This document shows, one piece after another, positions 51,343-59,601 of a stretch of 62,764 nt of DNA; position 1 is the first letter of the stretch, and every line of letters starts with the position of its first letter. Under the pieces are notes generated by a model, which did no database searches, had not been told where the DNA came from, and saw nothing but the letters and a program-made list of their open reading frames with translations. The stretch spans positions 1 through 62,764 of the forward strand of contig JARRMW010000013.1 in assembly GCA_037385685.1 (NCBI GenBank), in the 5' to 3' direction. A program made the translations under genes and the position numbers. The stretch comes from Sva-25 sp037385685. GTDB lineage: Bacteria > Pseudomonadota > Gammaproteobacteria > Chromatiales > Chromatiaceae.

Positions 51343-52029
51343 TCACCGGCCGTTTGCGAGCCAGCGAGCGTAACCGAGCAGTTTCTCCACACCCTGTCTG
51401 CCTTTTTCTCCCGTCAGGCTGACGAGATGGTCTGACAGCTCGATACTGCGGGATTCGGAAATACGTTCCATACGCTCTGCAAAATTGATCAATGCTTGCT
51501 GTTCACGGGGCAGCAGGTCTGCGGGTGGTTTGATCGCCATGCTGTTGATGACCGCGGACTCCCTCGGTGCCGGTTTGTAGACCACAAGGGTATCGGCCGC
51601 CATATCACCCAGTCTCTGAAAGCGCTTGTTCAGCAACATCGAGACGAGGCCAAAGCCGTAGAAGAGGGGCAGAAAATCGACAGTGCGCAGCAGATTGCGA
51701 ATCACTGATGCCTGCCATCCGACCGGTGTGCCATCACTATGGACTACGACCATGCCAAAGGCAGACTTTCCGGGAGTGGAGCCTCTCGTGAGTTCATAAT
51801 AGACCGGATAGAACCATTCCAGAAAGAAGACGGCGACGAGGAGTATGCCGGTGCCTGTTGCGCCCAGAACGCCGAGAACCAGTACCAGTCCGATATAGAG
51901 CCCGATACGGATCAGGCTGTCGATCAGCCATGCGGCCCCGCGAGCAACCGGGCCGGCAGGGTAGAGCTTGAGGCTGATCCCTTCCGGCGTTTCAATCGTG
52001 CAGGCGGTGTCCAGTTTCAGTGGCGTCAC
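51343..52029 (-). CDS. RDD family membrane protein
   Basis: A 228-residue protein with three to four helices in the first 140 residues. The RDD pattern is seen as GPVARGAAWLIDSLIR (Arg, Asp) and RFQRLGDMAADTLVVY (Asp). The soluble C-terminal part, ending ..GVEKLLGYARWLANGR, is beyond the usual RDD domain. RDD proteins are small transporters or structural partners, some linked to Na/H exchange. It sits between the DUF805 and SpoIIM genes. Confidence 0.87.
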   Translation of the reverse strand: MTPLKLDTACTIETPEGISLKLYPAGPVARGAAWLIDSLIRIGLYIGLVLVLGVLGATGTGILLVAVFFLEWFYPVYYELTRGSTPGKSAFGMVVVHSDGTPVGWQASVIRNLLRTVDFLPLFYGFGLVSMLLNKRFQRLGDMAADTLVVYKPAPRESAVINSMAIKPPADLLPREQQALINFAERMERISESRSIELSDHLVSLTGEKGRQGVEKLLGYARWLANGR

Positions 52030-52038
52030 GGTTCGGCA

Positions 52039-52590
52039 TTATTGCATGATCGCGGGAAACAGGATGGCCATTACGATCCCGATAAATCCTAAAACGAAGA
52101 GGCCTGTTCCGGTGTAACCCAGGGCTTTTTCCCAGCCAGGTGTCGGGCGAGCAGGAGCAAAGCGGTTGCCTCCTTCATCGCCGCGCTTCAGCAACAGATA
52201 CAGCAGGAGAAAGAAATTCACCAGCGGGACGATGAGCAACAGGGCCAGCCAGCCGGTCGTGTTGAGATCGTGCAGCCGCCTGATCACAAAGATGACTAAC
52301 AGAACCGTTGTGATGATCGTCAGGAGGACGTAAGAAGGGCCTCCGATACTCGAGAAAAAGAGAGCGATTTTTTCCGGCTCAGTCTCCATGAAGAGTGTCG
52401 TTCCGCCCAGCAGTCCCATGGCGATATAGCTGAGAACCGTCACGAGCATGTACCAGGCAATAAAACTCAGCCGGCCAAAGCGGCCTCTCGGCGAGAACGG
52501 ACTCGAGGTGTCGATTTCATTCGATGGTGGCAGTTGTGGATCGCTGGAGGGTGTCTTGTAGGGATTGTCCATCTGCTCTGTCGCCTTCAT
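52039..52590 (-). CDS. DUF805-like membrane protein
   Basis: The 183-residue product has a Pro/Ser-rich N-terminus, then FSPRGRFGRLSFIAWYMLVTVL, which is the DUF805 entry motif, three further helices and the RRLHDLNTTGWLALLLIVPLVNFFLLLYLLLKRGDEGGNRFAP motif typical of the family, and a last helix. I chose the ATG at 52590, which has GAGAAG upstream. The ATG at 52572 is possible. It is the first gene of the membrane cluster and is divergent from tpm. Confidence 0.8.
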   Translation of the reverse strand: MKATEQMDNPYKTPSSDPQLPPSNEIDTSSPFSPRGRFGRLSFIAWYMLVTVLSYIAMGLLGGTTLFMETEPEKIALFFSSIGGPSYVLLTIITTVLLVIFVIRRLHDLNTTGWLALLLIVPLVNFFLLLYLLLKRGDEGGNRFAPARPTPGWEKALGYTGTGLFVLGFIGIVMAILFPAIMQ

Positions 52591-52719
52591 GGTCTTCTCG
52601 ACGGCAGTGTATCCTGATTCCCCGAACCTTGGGAGCGCACCATGTTCCGCAGGAGTCACTTTGCTGTCAATATCCCGGCTGTTAGGATGTCATGCAGATT
52701 CAACGGCCGGAGATACCCG

Positions 52720-53373
52720 CTGGACGCAGAGTTTTGGCATCAACGCTGGCGTGATGGACGCATTGGTTTTCACCTGAACGCCACCAATCCCAACCTGTCG
52801 GAGTGGTACAGCAGGCTTGAGCTCGTCGCTGGCCAGCGTGTTTTCGTTCCTCTTTGCGGGAAAAGCCTGGATCTTCTCTGGCTGAGAGACCAGGGTCTGG
52901 AGGTGGTCGGTGTCGAGATCAGCGAACTTGCGGTGCGAAGCTTTTTCGAGGAGAACGGTCTCGAACCGGTAGTCGTCAGCGTCAATGACCACGACCAGTG
53001 GCGTTCAGGAAACATCACCATACTGCATGCCAATTATTTTGACCTGCAGCCCGGTGATCTCGGACCGGTGGATGCAGTCTTCGATCGGGCATCCTTGATT
53101 GCGCTTCCACCCGACATGCGGGCGGAATACGCTGAAAAGATGCGTGAACTCGTGTCCATCGATGTGCCTGTATTGCTTATCACGCTCGACTATCCCCTCC
53201 ACCAGATGTCCGGACCTCCCTTTCCGGTATCGCGGGATGAAGTAGAGGAGCTCTACGGCGATCACTATCGCATCGAGAGCCTCGCCTCTATTGATCTGCT
53301 GCTGGACGAACCACACTGGAGGGAGAAGGGGCTCGAGGAGTTGACAGAGACTATCTACCTGCTCGGACGGTAA
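52720..53373 (+). CDS. tpm: Thiopurine S-methyltransferase
   Basis: Bacterial TPMT methylates thiopurines and also selenium and tellurium compounds with S-adenosylmethionine. The 217-residue protein has DAEFWHQRWRDGRIGFH, the cofactor-binding VFVPLCGKSLDLLWL and the DRASLIALPPDMR region. Homologues start M-(D/Q)-x-x-FWH. Here that position is a CTG at 52720 with GGAG seven bases upstream, and the length is then normal. An ATG at 52687 would add 11 residues but has no spaced ribosome site. The end overlaps the converging acetyltransferase gene by 19 bases. Confidence 0.85.
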   Translation: MDAEFWHQRWRDGRIGFHLNATNPNLSEWYSRLELVAGQRVFVPLCGKSLDLLWLRDQGLEVVGVEISELAVRSFFEENGLEPVVVSVNDHDQWRSGNITILHANYFDLQPGDLGPVDAVFDRASLIALPPDMRAEYAEKMRELVSIDVPVLLITLDYPLHQMSGPPFPVSRDEVEELYGDHYRIESLASIDLLLDEPHWREKGLEELTETIYLLGR

Positions 53374-53807
53374 TGCATCCTGATGTGGGGAATGCCGGCT
53401 TCCATAAAGATCTCGCCTTCGGGTTCGAAGCCATTACGTCGATAGAACGATTCTGCACTTGTCTGGGCGTTGAGGAACAGTCTCTCCTTTGCAGGTGCGC
53501 AAGCGATCAGGCATTGCAGCATTGCTGTTCCGACCCCCAGCCCTCGCCACTCCCTGAGAACAGCCATGCGTCCGATCTGTCCGTCCGGCAACAGCCTTGC
53601 CGTGCCGATGACTTCTCCTGCGAGGCTTGTGGCCCTCGCGTGCATGGCTGTTGCATCGAGACCATCCCATTCGAGATCGGCAGGGACGCCTTGCTCGTCG
53701 ATGAAGATCCGGCGGCGGATGGCCGAAAGCTGCGTGGATGTATCCGGCCAGTTGACGAGGTCGATCCTGCAGGGAGTACTAGTCAAAGCCAAGGTACCCC
53801 CGTTCAC
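53355..53807 (-). CDS. GNAT-family N-acetyltransferase
   Basis: The 150-residue product has the GNAT fold with the acetyl-CoA loop IGRMAVLREWRGLGVGTAML (Q/RxxGxG/A pattern) and the C-terminal FYRRNGFEPEGEIFMEAGIPHIRMHY. It resembles the YjcF/ElaA-like group with an early RRRIFIDEQGVP. The substrate is unknown. It overlaps the end of the upstream roxA-like gene by 29 bases, so it is probably translated with it. Confidence 0.85.
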   Translation of the reverse strand: MNGGTLALTSTPCRIDLVNWPDTSTQLSAIRRRIFIDEQGVPADLEWDGLDATAMHARATSLAGEVIGTARLLPDGQIGRMAVLREWRGLGVGTAMLQCLIACAPAKERLFLNAQTSAESFYRRNGFEPEGEIFMEAGIPHIRMHYRPSR

Positions 53808-54909
53808 AGAGATCGATCAGCATGGCTGCAGCATCTTCGTCATCCAGCCAGATCCGGAGTTCATCAGGATGCCATGTATCCTGCTCGCTGAGCAGGACGG
53901 CAAGGGAGAGACATGATTCGGGCAGGGGATAGGAGTGACCTCCGCAGAAGAGGTACAGCCTGCCCGCATTGTGCATGAAGAGAATCCTGCTGGCGGGGTG
54001 TCGTGCGAGTGGCTGGTCGTGCATTCTCTCGAGCAGTTTTGCCGGAGTCGCTCTGTCCTGACCGGGTACGGGCTGCAGGTGCTCCTTGGGTTCGGTGATG
54101 TAACGGCCGAACCACGCACCGAAATCGACCGCATCCTGTTCCAGTGCCCTCAGGAGCATGCTCTGCAGTTTGATGACAGCTTGTGGCTGGATCTCGCCAT
54201 CGTGGACTTGCAGTTCCAGTTCCGGATCACTGTAACGATGTTCTTCGATGAGCTGCTGTTGCGCTTCGGCCCAGTCCGGCAAGAGTTCCCGGGCAGAGGG
54301 GGCGCGGAAGCCAACTGACCAGGTGATGCACTCGCCCCGGGCTATACCCCAGTGAGCCACACCGGGTGGGAGGTAAAGCATGTCGCCAGGCTCCAGCAAC
54401 CACTCCTGATCGGCCTCGAAATGCTGCAGGATCTTCATGTCCAGATTTGCAACCAGGCTTCTGTCTGCTTCGGGGTCTGTATCGATACGCCAGAGGCGCT
54501 TGCCGGATGCCTGGATCAGGAAAACATCATACTCGTCCGTATGAGGACCGACAGAGCCCTTGTCGACTGCGTAGCTGATCATGATGTCATCGATCCGCCA
54601 GCGGGGCATTCCCCGGAACTGTTCCAGGAGGCTGCCGACCTCGGGGAGATGCTTGTCCATGTCCTGAAAGAGGATTGTCCAGCTTGAGTCCGGCAATGCT
54701 TCGAGTTCAGAGCTGGTGAAGGGGCCGAAATGCACCTCCCAGGGGCGTTCACCATGCTCCAGAACGAGGCGAGATTCGATATTTTCATCACTGGCAAGCG
54801 AAAAAAGGGCTTCTTTGCCAGGCTGTGTCTCTGGCAAATCCACGGCATTTCGCAACAGCAGGGGCTTTTTTTGCCAGTAGTCACGAAAAAACGCACGATT
54901 TATCAACAT
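53779..54909 (-). CDS. roxA: Ribosomal protein L16 arginine hydroxylase (YcfD/RoxA)
   Basis: A JmjC-type 2-oxoglutarate/Fe(II) oxygenase that hydroxylates an arginine of ribosomal protein L16. The 376-residue protein has the iron ligands H123-x-D125 in GPHTDEYDVF and H186 in PPGVAHWGIA, close to the positions in E. coli YcfD, and a C-terminal winged-helix region. The N-terminus FFRDYWQKKPLLLRNA is typical. In Pseudomonas too this gene neighbours purB and a GNAT gene. Here an OmpA gene lies between it and purB. Confidence 0.92.
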   Translation of the reverse strand: MLINRAFFRDYWQKKPLLLRNAVDLPETQPGKEALFSLASDENIESRLVLEHGERPWEVHFGPFTSSELEALPDSSWTILFQDMDKHLPEVGSLLEQFRGMPRWRIDDIMISYAVDKGSVGPHTDEYDVFLIQASGKRLWRIDTDPEADRSLVANLDMKILQHFEADQEWLLEPGDMLYLPPGVAHWGIARGECITWSVGFRAPSARELLPDWAEAQQQLIEEHRYSDPELELQVHDGEIQPQAVIKLQSMLLRALEQDAVDFGAWFGRYITEPKEHLQPVPGQDRATPAKLLERMHDQPLARHPASRILFMHNAGRLYLFCGGHSYPLPESCLSLAVLLSEQDTWHPDELRIWLDDEDAAAMLIDLCERGYLGFD

Positions 54910-55039
54910 ATTAGGGAAAACCCGTAATTTTCTGTTCAGGGAGATGATGATTTTGTGTCACGAAATACATAACGAAGGGCGACTAATTGAATGATGTACT
55001 TTCATTTTTTTTTGCGCAAAAAAATTAAGGGGAGTACCT

Positions 55040-55576
55040 ATGTCAAAGGTAAACACAAAACTGACTGCACTGATCGCGCCTCTGAGTCTGGCTGCCGGTC
55101 TTGCAATCACAACATCTGCTTTTGCAGGTGATGCAGAGTATCTGTCCGATTCCCAGGGCGAGAATGTCGTCAACAGCTACGAAGAGTGCTGGGAAGTATC
55201 CTATGGTCTGCCGACCTGTGGTGAAGAACTTTACACTATCAGCGGTAGCGGTCTGTTCGACTTCGACAAGGCGACCATTCGTCCTGACCTGCAAGCGAAG
55301 CTCGACAAACTCATCGCCGAGAGCCCGAAACTCAGAGAAAAAGGTTACAGCAGCGTCACTATCGTCGGTCACACCGACAGTGTCGGCTCCGAGGCTTACA
55401 ACCAGGGCCTGTCCGAGCGTCGTGCCAATGCAGTTGCTGACTACCTGTCCGCTGGCGCCGATGTGCCGCGTGAGGTGTTCGTGACGTCCGGCATGGGCGA
55501 GAGCCAGCCGGTCGCGACCAACGAAACCGCTGAGGGTCGCCAGCTGAACCGTCGCGTTGAAGTCACTATCGAGTGA
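55040..55576 (+). CDS. OmpA-family outer-membrane/periplasmic protein
   Basis: A 178-residue exported protein with a signal peptide ending AFA (residue 29) and a C-terminal OmpA domain that binds peptidoglycan: FDFDKATIRPDLQAKLDKL, VTIVGHTDSVGSEAYNQGLSERRANAV, and ENRVE-like LNRRVEVTIE. Between them is a short linker with two cysteines (C50, C60) likely to form a disulfide. It lacks both a lipobox and a beta-barrel. The strong AGGGGAG ribosome site and AT-rich upstream region suggest high expression. Confidence 0.88.
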   Translation: MSKVNTKLTALIAPLSLAAGLAITTSAFAGDAEYLSDSQGENVVNSYEECWEVSYGLPTCGEELYTISGSGLFDFDKATIRPDLQAKLDKLIAESPKLREKGYSSVTIVGHTDSVGSEAYNQGLSERRANAVADYLSAGADVPREVFVTSGMGESQPVATNETAEGRQLNRRVEVTIE

Positions 55577-55595
55577 TTCCAACTGCACGGATTCA

Positions 55596-55613
55596 GGCAG
55601 GCTTCGGCCTGCC
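55596..55613 (+). terminator. Hairpin after the OmpA-family gene
   Basis: GGCAGGC-TTCG-GCCTGCC, a UUCG-capped hairpin 20 bases past the stop, followed by only a few A residues. It may stabilise the mRNA end, with the next hairpin ending transcription. Confidence 0.6.
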
Positions 55614-55628
55614 GGCAAAATAAGAAAA

Positions 55629-55655
55629 GGCCGCATTGATTGCGGCCATTTTTTT
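55629..55655. terminator. Rho-independent terminator between the OmpA gene and purB
   Basis: GGCCGCA-TTGAT-TGCGGCC is followed by ATTTTTTT on the plus strand. It is preceded by AAAA, giving TTTT on the minus strand, so it may serve both converging genes. Confidence 0.85.
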
Positions 55656-55675
55656 GGGTCGAGTGGTGAAAAGAG

Positions 55676-57043
55676 TCAGACCTTCTTTGCCTGTTCCTCT
55701 GCATTGCCGATGTAGGTCGCCGGTTTCATCTGCAAGAGCGATTGTTTCGCTGATTCAGGAATATCCAGTCCACTGATAAAGGTTGCAAGCTGATCTGGCG
55801 TGATCCTCTGGCCACGCGTCAGCTCCTTGAGCTTTTCATAGGGCTTCTCGATCCCGTAACGGCGCATGACGGTCTGGATCGGTTCTGCCAGGACTTCCCA
55901 GTTTGCATCAAGATCCCCGGCGAGACGTCCTGCATCCGCCTCCAGCTTGCCGATGCCACGCAGCAGTGATTGCAGCGCGATCGAGGCATGCCCGATACCG
56001 ACACCAAGATTCCGCAGTACCGTGGAATCCGTGAGGTCTCTCTGCCAGCGCGAGACCGGAAGTTTTGCGGAAAGGTGTCCGAAAAGGGCATTGGCAATAC
56101 CCAGGTTCCCCTCTGCATTCTCGAAATCGATCGGATTGACCTTGTGGGGCATGGTCGATGAACCGACTTCGCCGGCTTTGGTCTTCTGCCTGAAATAGCC
56201 AACCGAAATATAGCCCCAGATGTCACGGCAGTAGTCGATCATGATGGTGTTTGCACGCGAGATTGCGTCGAAGAGTTCGGCAATGTAGTCATGCGGTTCG
56301 ATCTGGGTGGTATAGGGATTCCATTCCAGACCAAGTGACTCGACAAAGTCCCTCGCGAAGGAGGGCCAGTCGATCTCCGGGTAGGCTGAGAAGTGCGCAT
56401 TGTAATTGCCGACCGCACCGTTGATCTTGCCGAGTAGCGGAACCATTTCGATCTGCTTCTTCTGGCGCTCGAGTCGCGCGACGACGTTCGCCATCTCCTT
56501 GCCGATCGTCGATGGCGAGGCCGGCTGGCCATGCGTCCGTGAGAGCATCGGAAGGCCGGCATGCTCATGTGCCAATGTGCGGATCGCGTCGATGACCTTT
56601 TGAAGCTCTGGTAACAGTACAAGGTTGCGCCCGTCACGCAGCATGAGTGCATGGCAAAGGTTGTTGATATCTTCAGAGGTGCAGGCGAAATGGATGAACT
56701 CACTGACTGCCAGGAGCTCGGGATTGTCCGCGATCTTCTCCTTGAGAAAGTACTCGACTGCCTTCACGTCGTGATTGGTGGTGCGCTCGATCTCTTTCAC
56801 GCGAGCTGCGTCGTCCGTTCCGAAGTCGCTGATGATTCTTTCCAGCAGCGCGTTTGCCTGTTCGCTGAAAGCAGGCACTTCACTGATTTGCGGGTTGCCT
56901 GCAAGGGCCTGCAGCCAGCGGATCTCGACGATAACCCGGTAGCGAATGAGCCCGTACTCACTGAAAATCGTTCGCAGGGATTCCGTCTTGTTACCGTAGC
57001 GTCCATCGACGGGTGAGACGGCAGTGAGTGTCGAGAGTTGCAT
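55676..57043 (-). CDS. purB: Adenylosuccinate lyase
   Basis: PurB acts twice in purine synthesis, releasing fumarate from SAICAR and from adenylosuccinate. The 455-residue protein has the lyase family signature GSSTMPHKVNPIDFENAEGN, the substrate-binding TSEDINNL and SRTHGQPASPSTIGKEMA. The length equals E. coli PurB. It is transcribed leftward and converges on the OmpA-family gene. With guaBA in the same window, both branches from IMP are represented. Confidence 0.97.
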   Translation of the reverse strand: MQLSTLTAVSPVDGRYGNKTESLRTIFSEYGLIRYRVIVEIRWLQALAGNPQISEVPAFSEQANALLERIISDFGTDDAARVKEIERTTNHDVKAVEYFLKEKIADNPELLAVSEFIHFACTSEDINNLCHALMLRDGRNLVLLPELQKVIDAIRTLAHEHAGLPMLSRTHGQPASPSTIGKEMANVVARLERQKKQIEMVPLLGKINGAVGNYNAHFSAYPEIDWPSFARDFVESLGLEWNPYTTQIEPHDYIAELFDAISRANTIMIDYCRDIWGYISVGYFRQKTKAGEVGSSTMPHKVNPIDFENAEGNLGIANALFGHLSAKLPVSRWQRDLTDSTVLRNLGVGIGHASIALQSLLRGIGKLEADAGRLAGDLDANWEVLAEPIQTVMRRYGIEKPYEKLKELTRGQRITPDQLATFISGLDIPESAKQSLLQMKPATYIGNAEEQAKKV

Positions 57044-57354
57044 AGTGTGTATCCGGGAATCAAAAAAAGCCGATTATACCATTCGCTGTTGCTGCCTCGA
57101 TAATACGGACTCCTGCGCTCGGGAATCCTGCCGACTGAAGCGCTTTCAGCGATTGGTCACCAGCGCACCGTGCTTCCGGAAGTGGGGTATGAAGTGGATT
57201 GCAGCGGGATCGTTGATTACGCACCAGGCGTCGTCATCTTCTCAAGAGACCCCGGGGCGTTTCTCATCGATGGCGCACACAGCAAAGATGCGCTCGTGAT
57301 TGTGTGAGTCAGTGTGTCCCTGCAGCCGCGGTAAATACTCTGGAGCGATAGTTG
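57044..57354. other. 310-bp gap with the purB promoter region and a possible gene remnant
   Basis: The gap separates rhlB, whose end lies at 57355, from the purB start at 57043, both on the minus strand. It should hold the purB promoter. The only coding-like stretch is a short plus-strand frame at 57170-57307 listed separately. Confidence 0.4.
57170..57307 (+). pseudogene. Possible remnant of a small gene (45 codons)
   Basis: From a GTG at 57170 the plus strand reads VLPEVGYEVDCSGIVDYAPG and on to ..KDALVIV and a stop. The frame is open upstream for about 20 more codons without a start codon. The sequence looks protein-like, with balanced composition and no repeats, but I recognise no family and there is no ribosome site. 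It may be the tail of a lost gene or chance. Confidence 0.2.
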
Positions 57355-58686
57355 CTAGTCGGAGCGATTGGCATTATTGCTGGTTGCAGGCCCGCGTCTA
57401 CGGGAACGCCTGCGCGGTTTGCCCGACGCCTCTTTTCCGCCAGTGGAGGATTTCCGCCCGGGACCCGAGTGGCGCGGCTTGCGGCGTTCACGCCTGATAC
57501 GGCTTTTCGGGTCGATCTCTGCAAGCAGGTCCAGTGGTGGCATTTCGACAGGAACACGTGCCTTGATATAGTCCTCGATATCCGGCAATGACATGGCATA
57601 GGTTTCGCAAACCAGGCTGATCGCATCGCCATCCGTCCCCGCGCGCGCGGTTCGCCCGATCCGGTGCACATAGTCCTCGGCATCGGTCGGGAGATCATAA
57701 TTAATGACGTGGCTGACGTTCTCGATATGCAGGCCGCGTGCAGCGACATCAGTTGCCACCAGGACCTGAACCTCGCCATCCTGGAATTTTTTCAGCAGGG
57801 AGAGGCGTTTTTTCTGGGGTACGTCACCGGAAAGGATTGCGCAACTGATGCCGTTACCCTCCAGATATCCCCAGACTTCGTCAGCGGCCCGCTTGGTGTT
57901 GACGAAGATGATAGTGCGTGCAGCTTCATGCGCACGCAGCAGACCAATCAGGAGTGGTATCTTTTCCTCGTTGGCAACCATGTAGCCGATCTGGCGTACC
58001 CGGTCGGCAGTCACAGAGTCGGATTCAACCTTTGCGATCCTGGGATCGTTCATGTGCTCGTAGGCGAGTTCGGTCACGCGGTAGCTGAGTGTTGCAGAGA
58101 ACAGCATGCCGAGACGTTCACGGGGATGTGGCATGCGCCGCAGCAGGAAACGGATATCCTTGATGAAACCCAGGTCGAACATGCGATCAGCCTCATCAAG
58201 TACCACGGCCTGTATCGCCTTCAGATCGTAAACGCGCTGCTTGAGATAGTCGATCAGGCGTCCGGGAGTTCCGATCAGGATATCGACCTCTTCGAGTGAC
58301 TTGCGCTGTTGCTCATAGCCGGAACCGCCATAGACGACGCGCAGTTTCAGCCCTGTGTGTTTCGAGAGCAACTCTGCATCCTTGTGGATCTGGATGGCGA
58401 GTTCACGGGTGGGTGCAAGAATAATGGCGCGTGGCTGATTCGGCCTGCGACGCTCGTCGGCAGGATGGTCGTGCAGGTACTGCAGTGTGCCGAGCATGAA
58501 AGCCGCGGTTTTGCCGGTCCCTGTTTGTGCCTGTCCGGCAACATCCTTGCCCTCGAGGAGGATCGGAATCGTCAGTTCCTGAATAGGAGTGCAGTAAGTA
58601 AAGCCGGCGTCCATGATCCCTTGCATGATGGGATCGGTGAAATTGAAACTGTCGAAGCGTGTTTCAGTCAGGTGTTTCTCACTCAT
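57355..58686 (-). CDS. rhlB: ATP-dependent RNA helicase RhlB
   Basis: RhlB unwinds structured RNA for RNase E in the degradosome. The 443-residue DEAD-box protein starts MSEKHLTETRFDSFNF, like E. coli RhlB, and has motif I AQTGTGKT (53-60), Ia PTRELA, II DEAD, III SAT and VI HRIGRTARAG. After residue 385 comes a basic tail (RRERRKPRHSGPGRKSS.. RRRSRRRGP) that would bind RNA. Both RNase E and RhlB are in this window, so a degradosome is likely. Confidence 0.93.
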   Translation of the reverse strand: MSEKHLTETRFDSFNFTDPIMQGIMDAGFTYCTPIQELTIPILLEGKDVAGQAQTGTGKTAAFMLGTLQYLHDHPADERRRPNQPRAIILAPTRELAIQIHKDAELLSKHTGLKLRVVYGGSGYEQQRKSLEEVDILIGTPGRLIDYLKQRVYDLKAIQAVVLDEADRMFDLGFIKDIRFLLRRMPHPRERLGMLFSATLSYRVTELAYEHMNDPRIAKVESDSVTADRVRQIGYMVANEEKIPLLIGLLRAHEAARTIIFVNTKRAADEVWGYLEGNGISCAILSGDVPQKKRLSLLKKFQDGEVQVLVATDVAARGLHIENVSHVINYDLPTDAEDYVHRIGRTARAGTDGDAISLVCETYAMSLPDIEDYIKARVPVEMPPLDLLAEIDPKSRIRRERRKPRHSGPGRKSSTGGKEASGKPRRRSRRRGPATSNNANRSD

Positions 58687-58725
58687 GGGCCCGTAGCATA
58701 CCTGAAAGGCACGCAGATGGCTGGC

Positions 58726-59019
58726 TTATTCTTTTTCTGTGAGGAATGGGGGTAACTTGCCGGGTGACTGGATACGAAAGAGCTTGTCACGTGATGCCTT
58801 GCCGCTCACAAGGTCTACAGCACTTTTTGCGACACCAAACTCTTTTGCGAGAAATGCCGTGAGATACCTGTTTGCCTTGCCATCGACGGGTGGGGCATGA
58901 ATTCTGACGCGGTACTGCCTGTTGCCATAGGCCCCCGCAAATTCATCGCATCGTGCCCCGGGCTGAACACGCAAGTTCAGCAACAGTGTCTTGCCCTCCC
59001 ATCGATACCAGTCAGTCAC
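58726..59019 (-). CDS. yggU: DUF167/UPF0235 protein YggU
   Basis: A 97-residue protein of the DUF167 family with the conserved LNLRVQPGARCDEF and VRIHAPPVDGKANRYLTAFLAKEFGVAKSAVDLVSG. The function is unknown. It overlaps the yggT stop by four bases and is the last gene of yggS-proC-yggT-yggU, a standard gammaproteobacterial order. Confidence 0.9.
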   Translation of the reverse strand: MTDWYRWEGKTLLLNLRVQPGARCDEFAGAYGNRQYRVRIHAPPVDGKANRYLTAFLAKEFGVAKSAVDLVSGKASRDKLFRIQSPGKLPPFLTEKE

Positions 59020-59597
59020 AAGAGTCCCTTGGGAACCCCGAAGAGGAGCGTCAGAGGAGGGATGATGAGCATTCTCAGAAAGATGAGCCCGATGATTGCG
59101 ATCATGACTGAAAAATCAAGTCCCGAGGGGGCTGGAACATAACGGCGGATAGGGCGCAGGAGTGGATCGGTCAGGGCGCGGAGAATCCAGGCCAGCGGAT
59201 GCGTTTGCAGCGAAGGAATCCAGCTCATGATCGCCAGGATGATCATGGCAGCGATAAAGATGGTGAAAGTGAGTGATACCAGGGAGGGAATTGCCCAGAT
59301 GAATGCGGCAAGGATCATGCCGTTCCCGGAAAGCAGGATGATGAGCAGAAGTTCAGCTGACTTGACGAGCCAGGCAAGGACCAGCGACGCAATGTCCATA
59401 CCGGCAATGCCAGGGATGAACTTGCGCATCGGCCTGAGGAGCGGTGATGTGAGTGTTACGACGAACTGCGAGAGGGGGTTATGAAAGTCGACACGCAACA
59501 GCTGGAAGAGGAAACGCAGCATCACGATCAGTGCATAAGCACCGAAAACCACCTGGATCAGAAAAATGAAAGGGCTGGCGAGATAACCGGCGTCCAT
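59016..59597 (-). CDS. yggT: YggT family membrane protein
   Basis: A 193-residue inner-membrane protein with two copies of the YggT unit, each a helix pair ending in a LxxPLLRPxRxxxP motif: LTSPLLRPMRKFIPGIAGMD and LTDPLLRPIRRYVPAPSGLD. Proposed roles include osmotic tolerance and membrane protein assembly, none proven. It lies four bases after proC. Confidence 0.92.
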   Translation of the reverse strand: MDAGYLASPFIFLIQVVFGAYALIVMLRFLFQLLRVDFHNPLSQFVVTLTSPLLRPMRKFIPGIAGMDIASLVLAWLVKSAELLLIILLSGNGMILAAFIWAIPSLVSLTFTIFIAAMIILAIMSWIPSLQTHPLAWILRALTDPLLRPIRRYVPAPSGLDFSVMIAIIGLIFLRMLIIPPLTLLFGVPKGLL

Positions 59598-59601
59598 GGC
59601 G

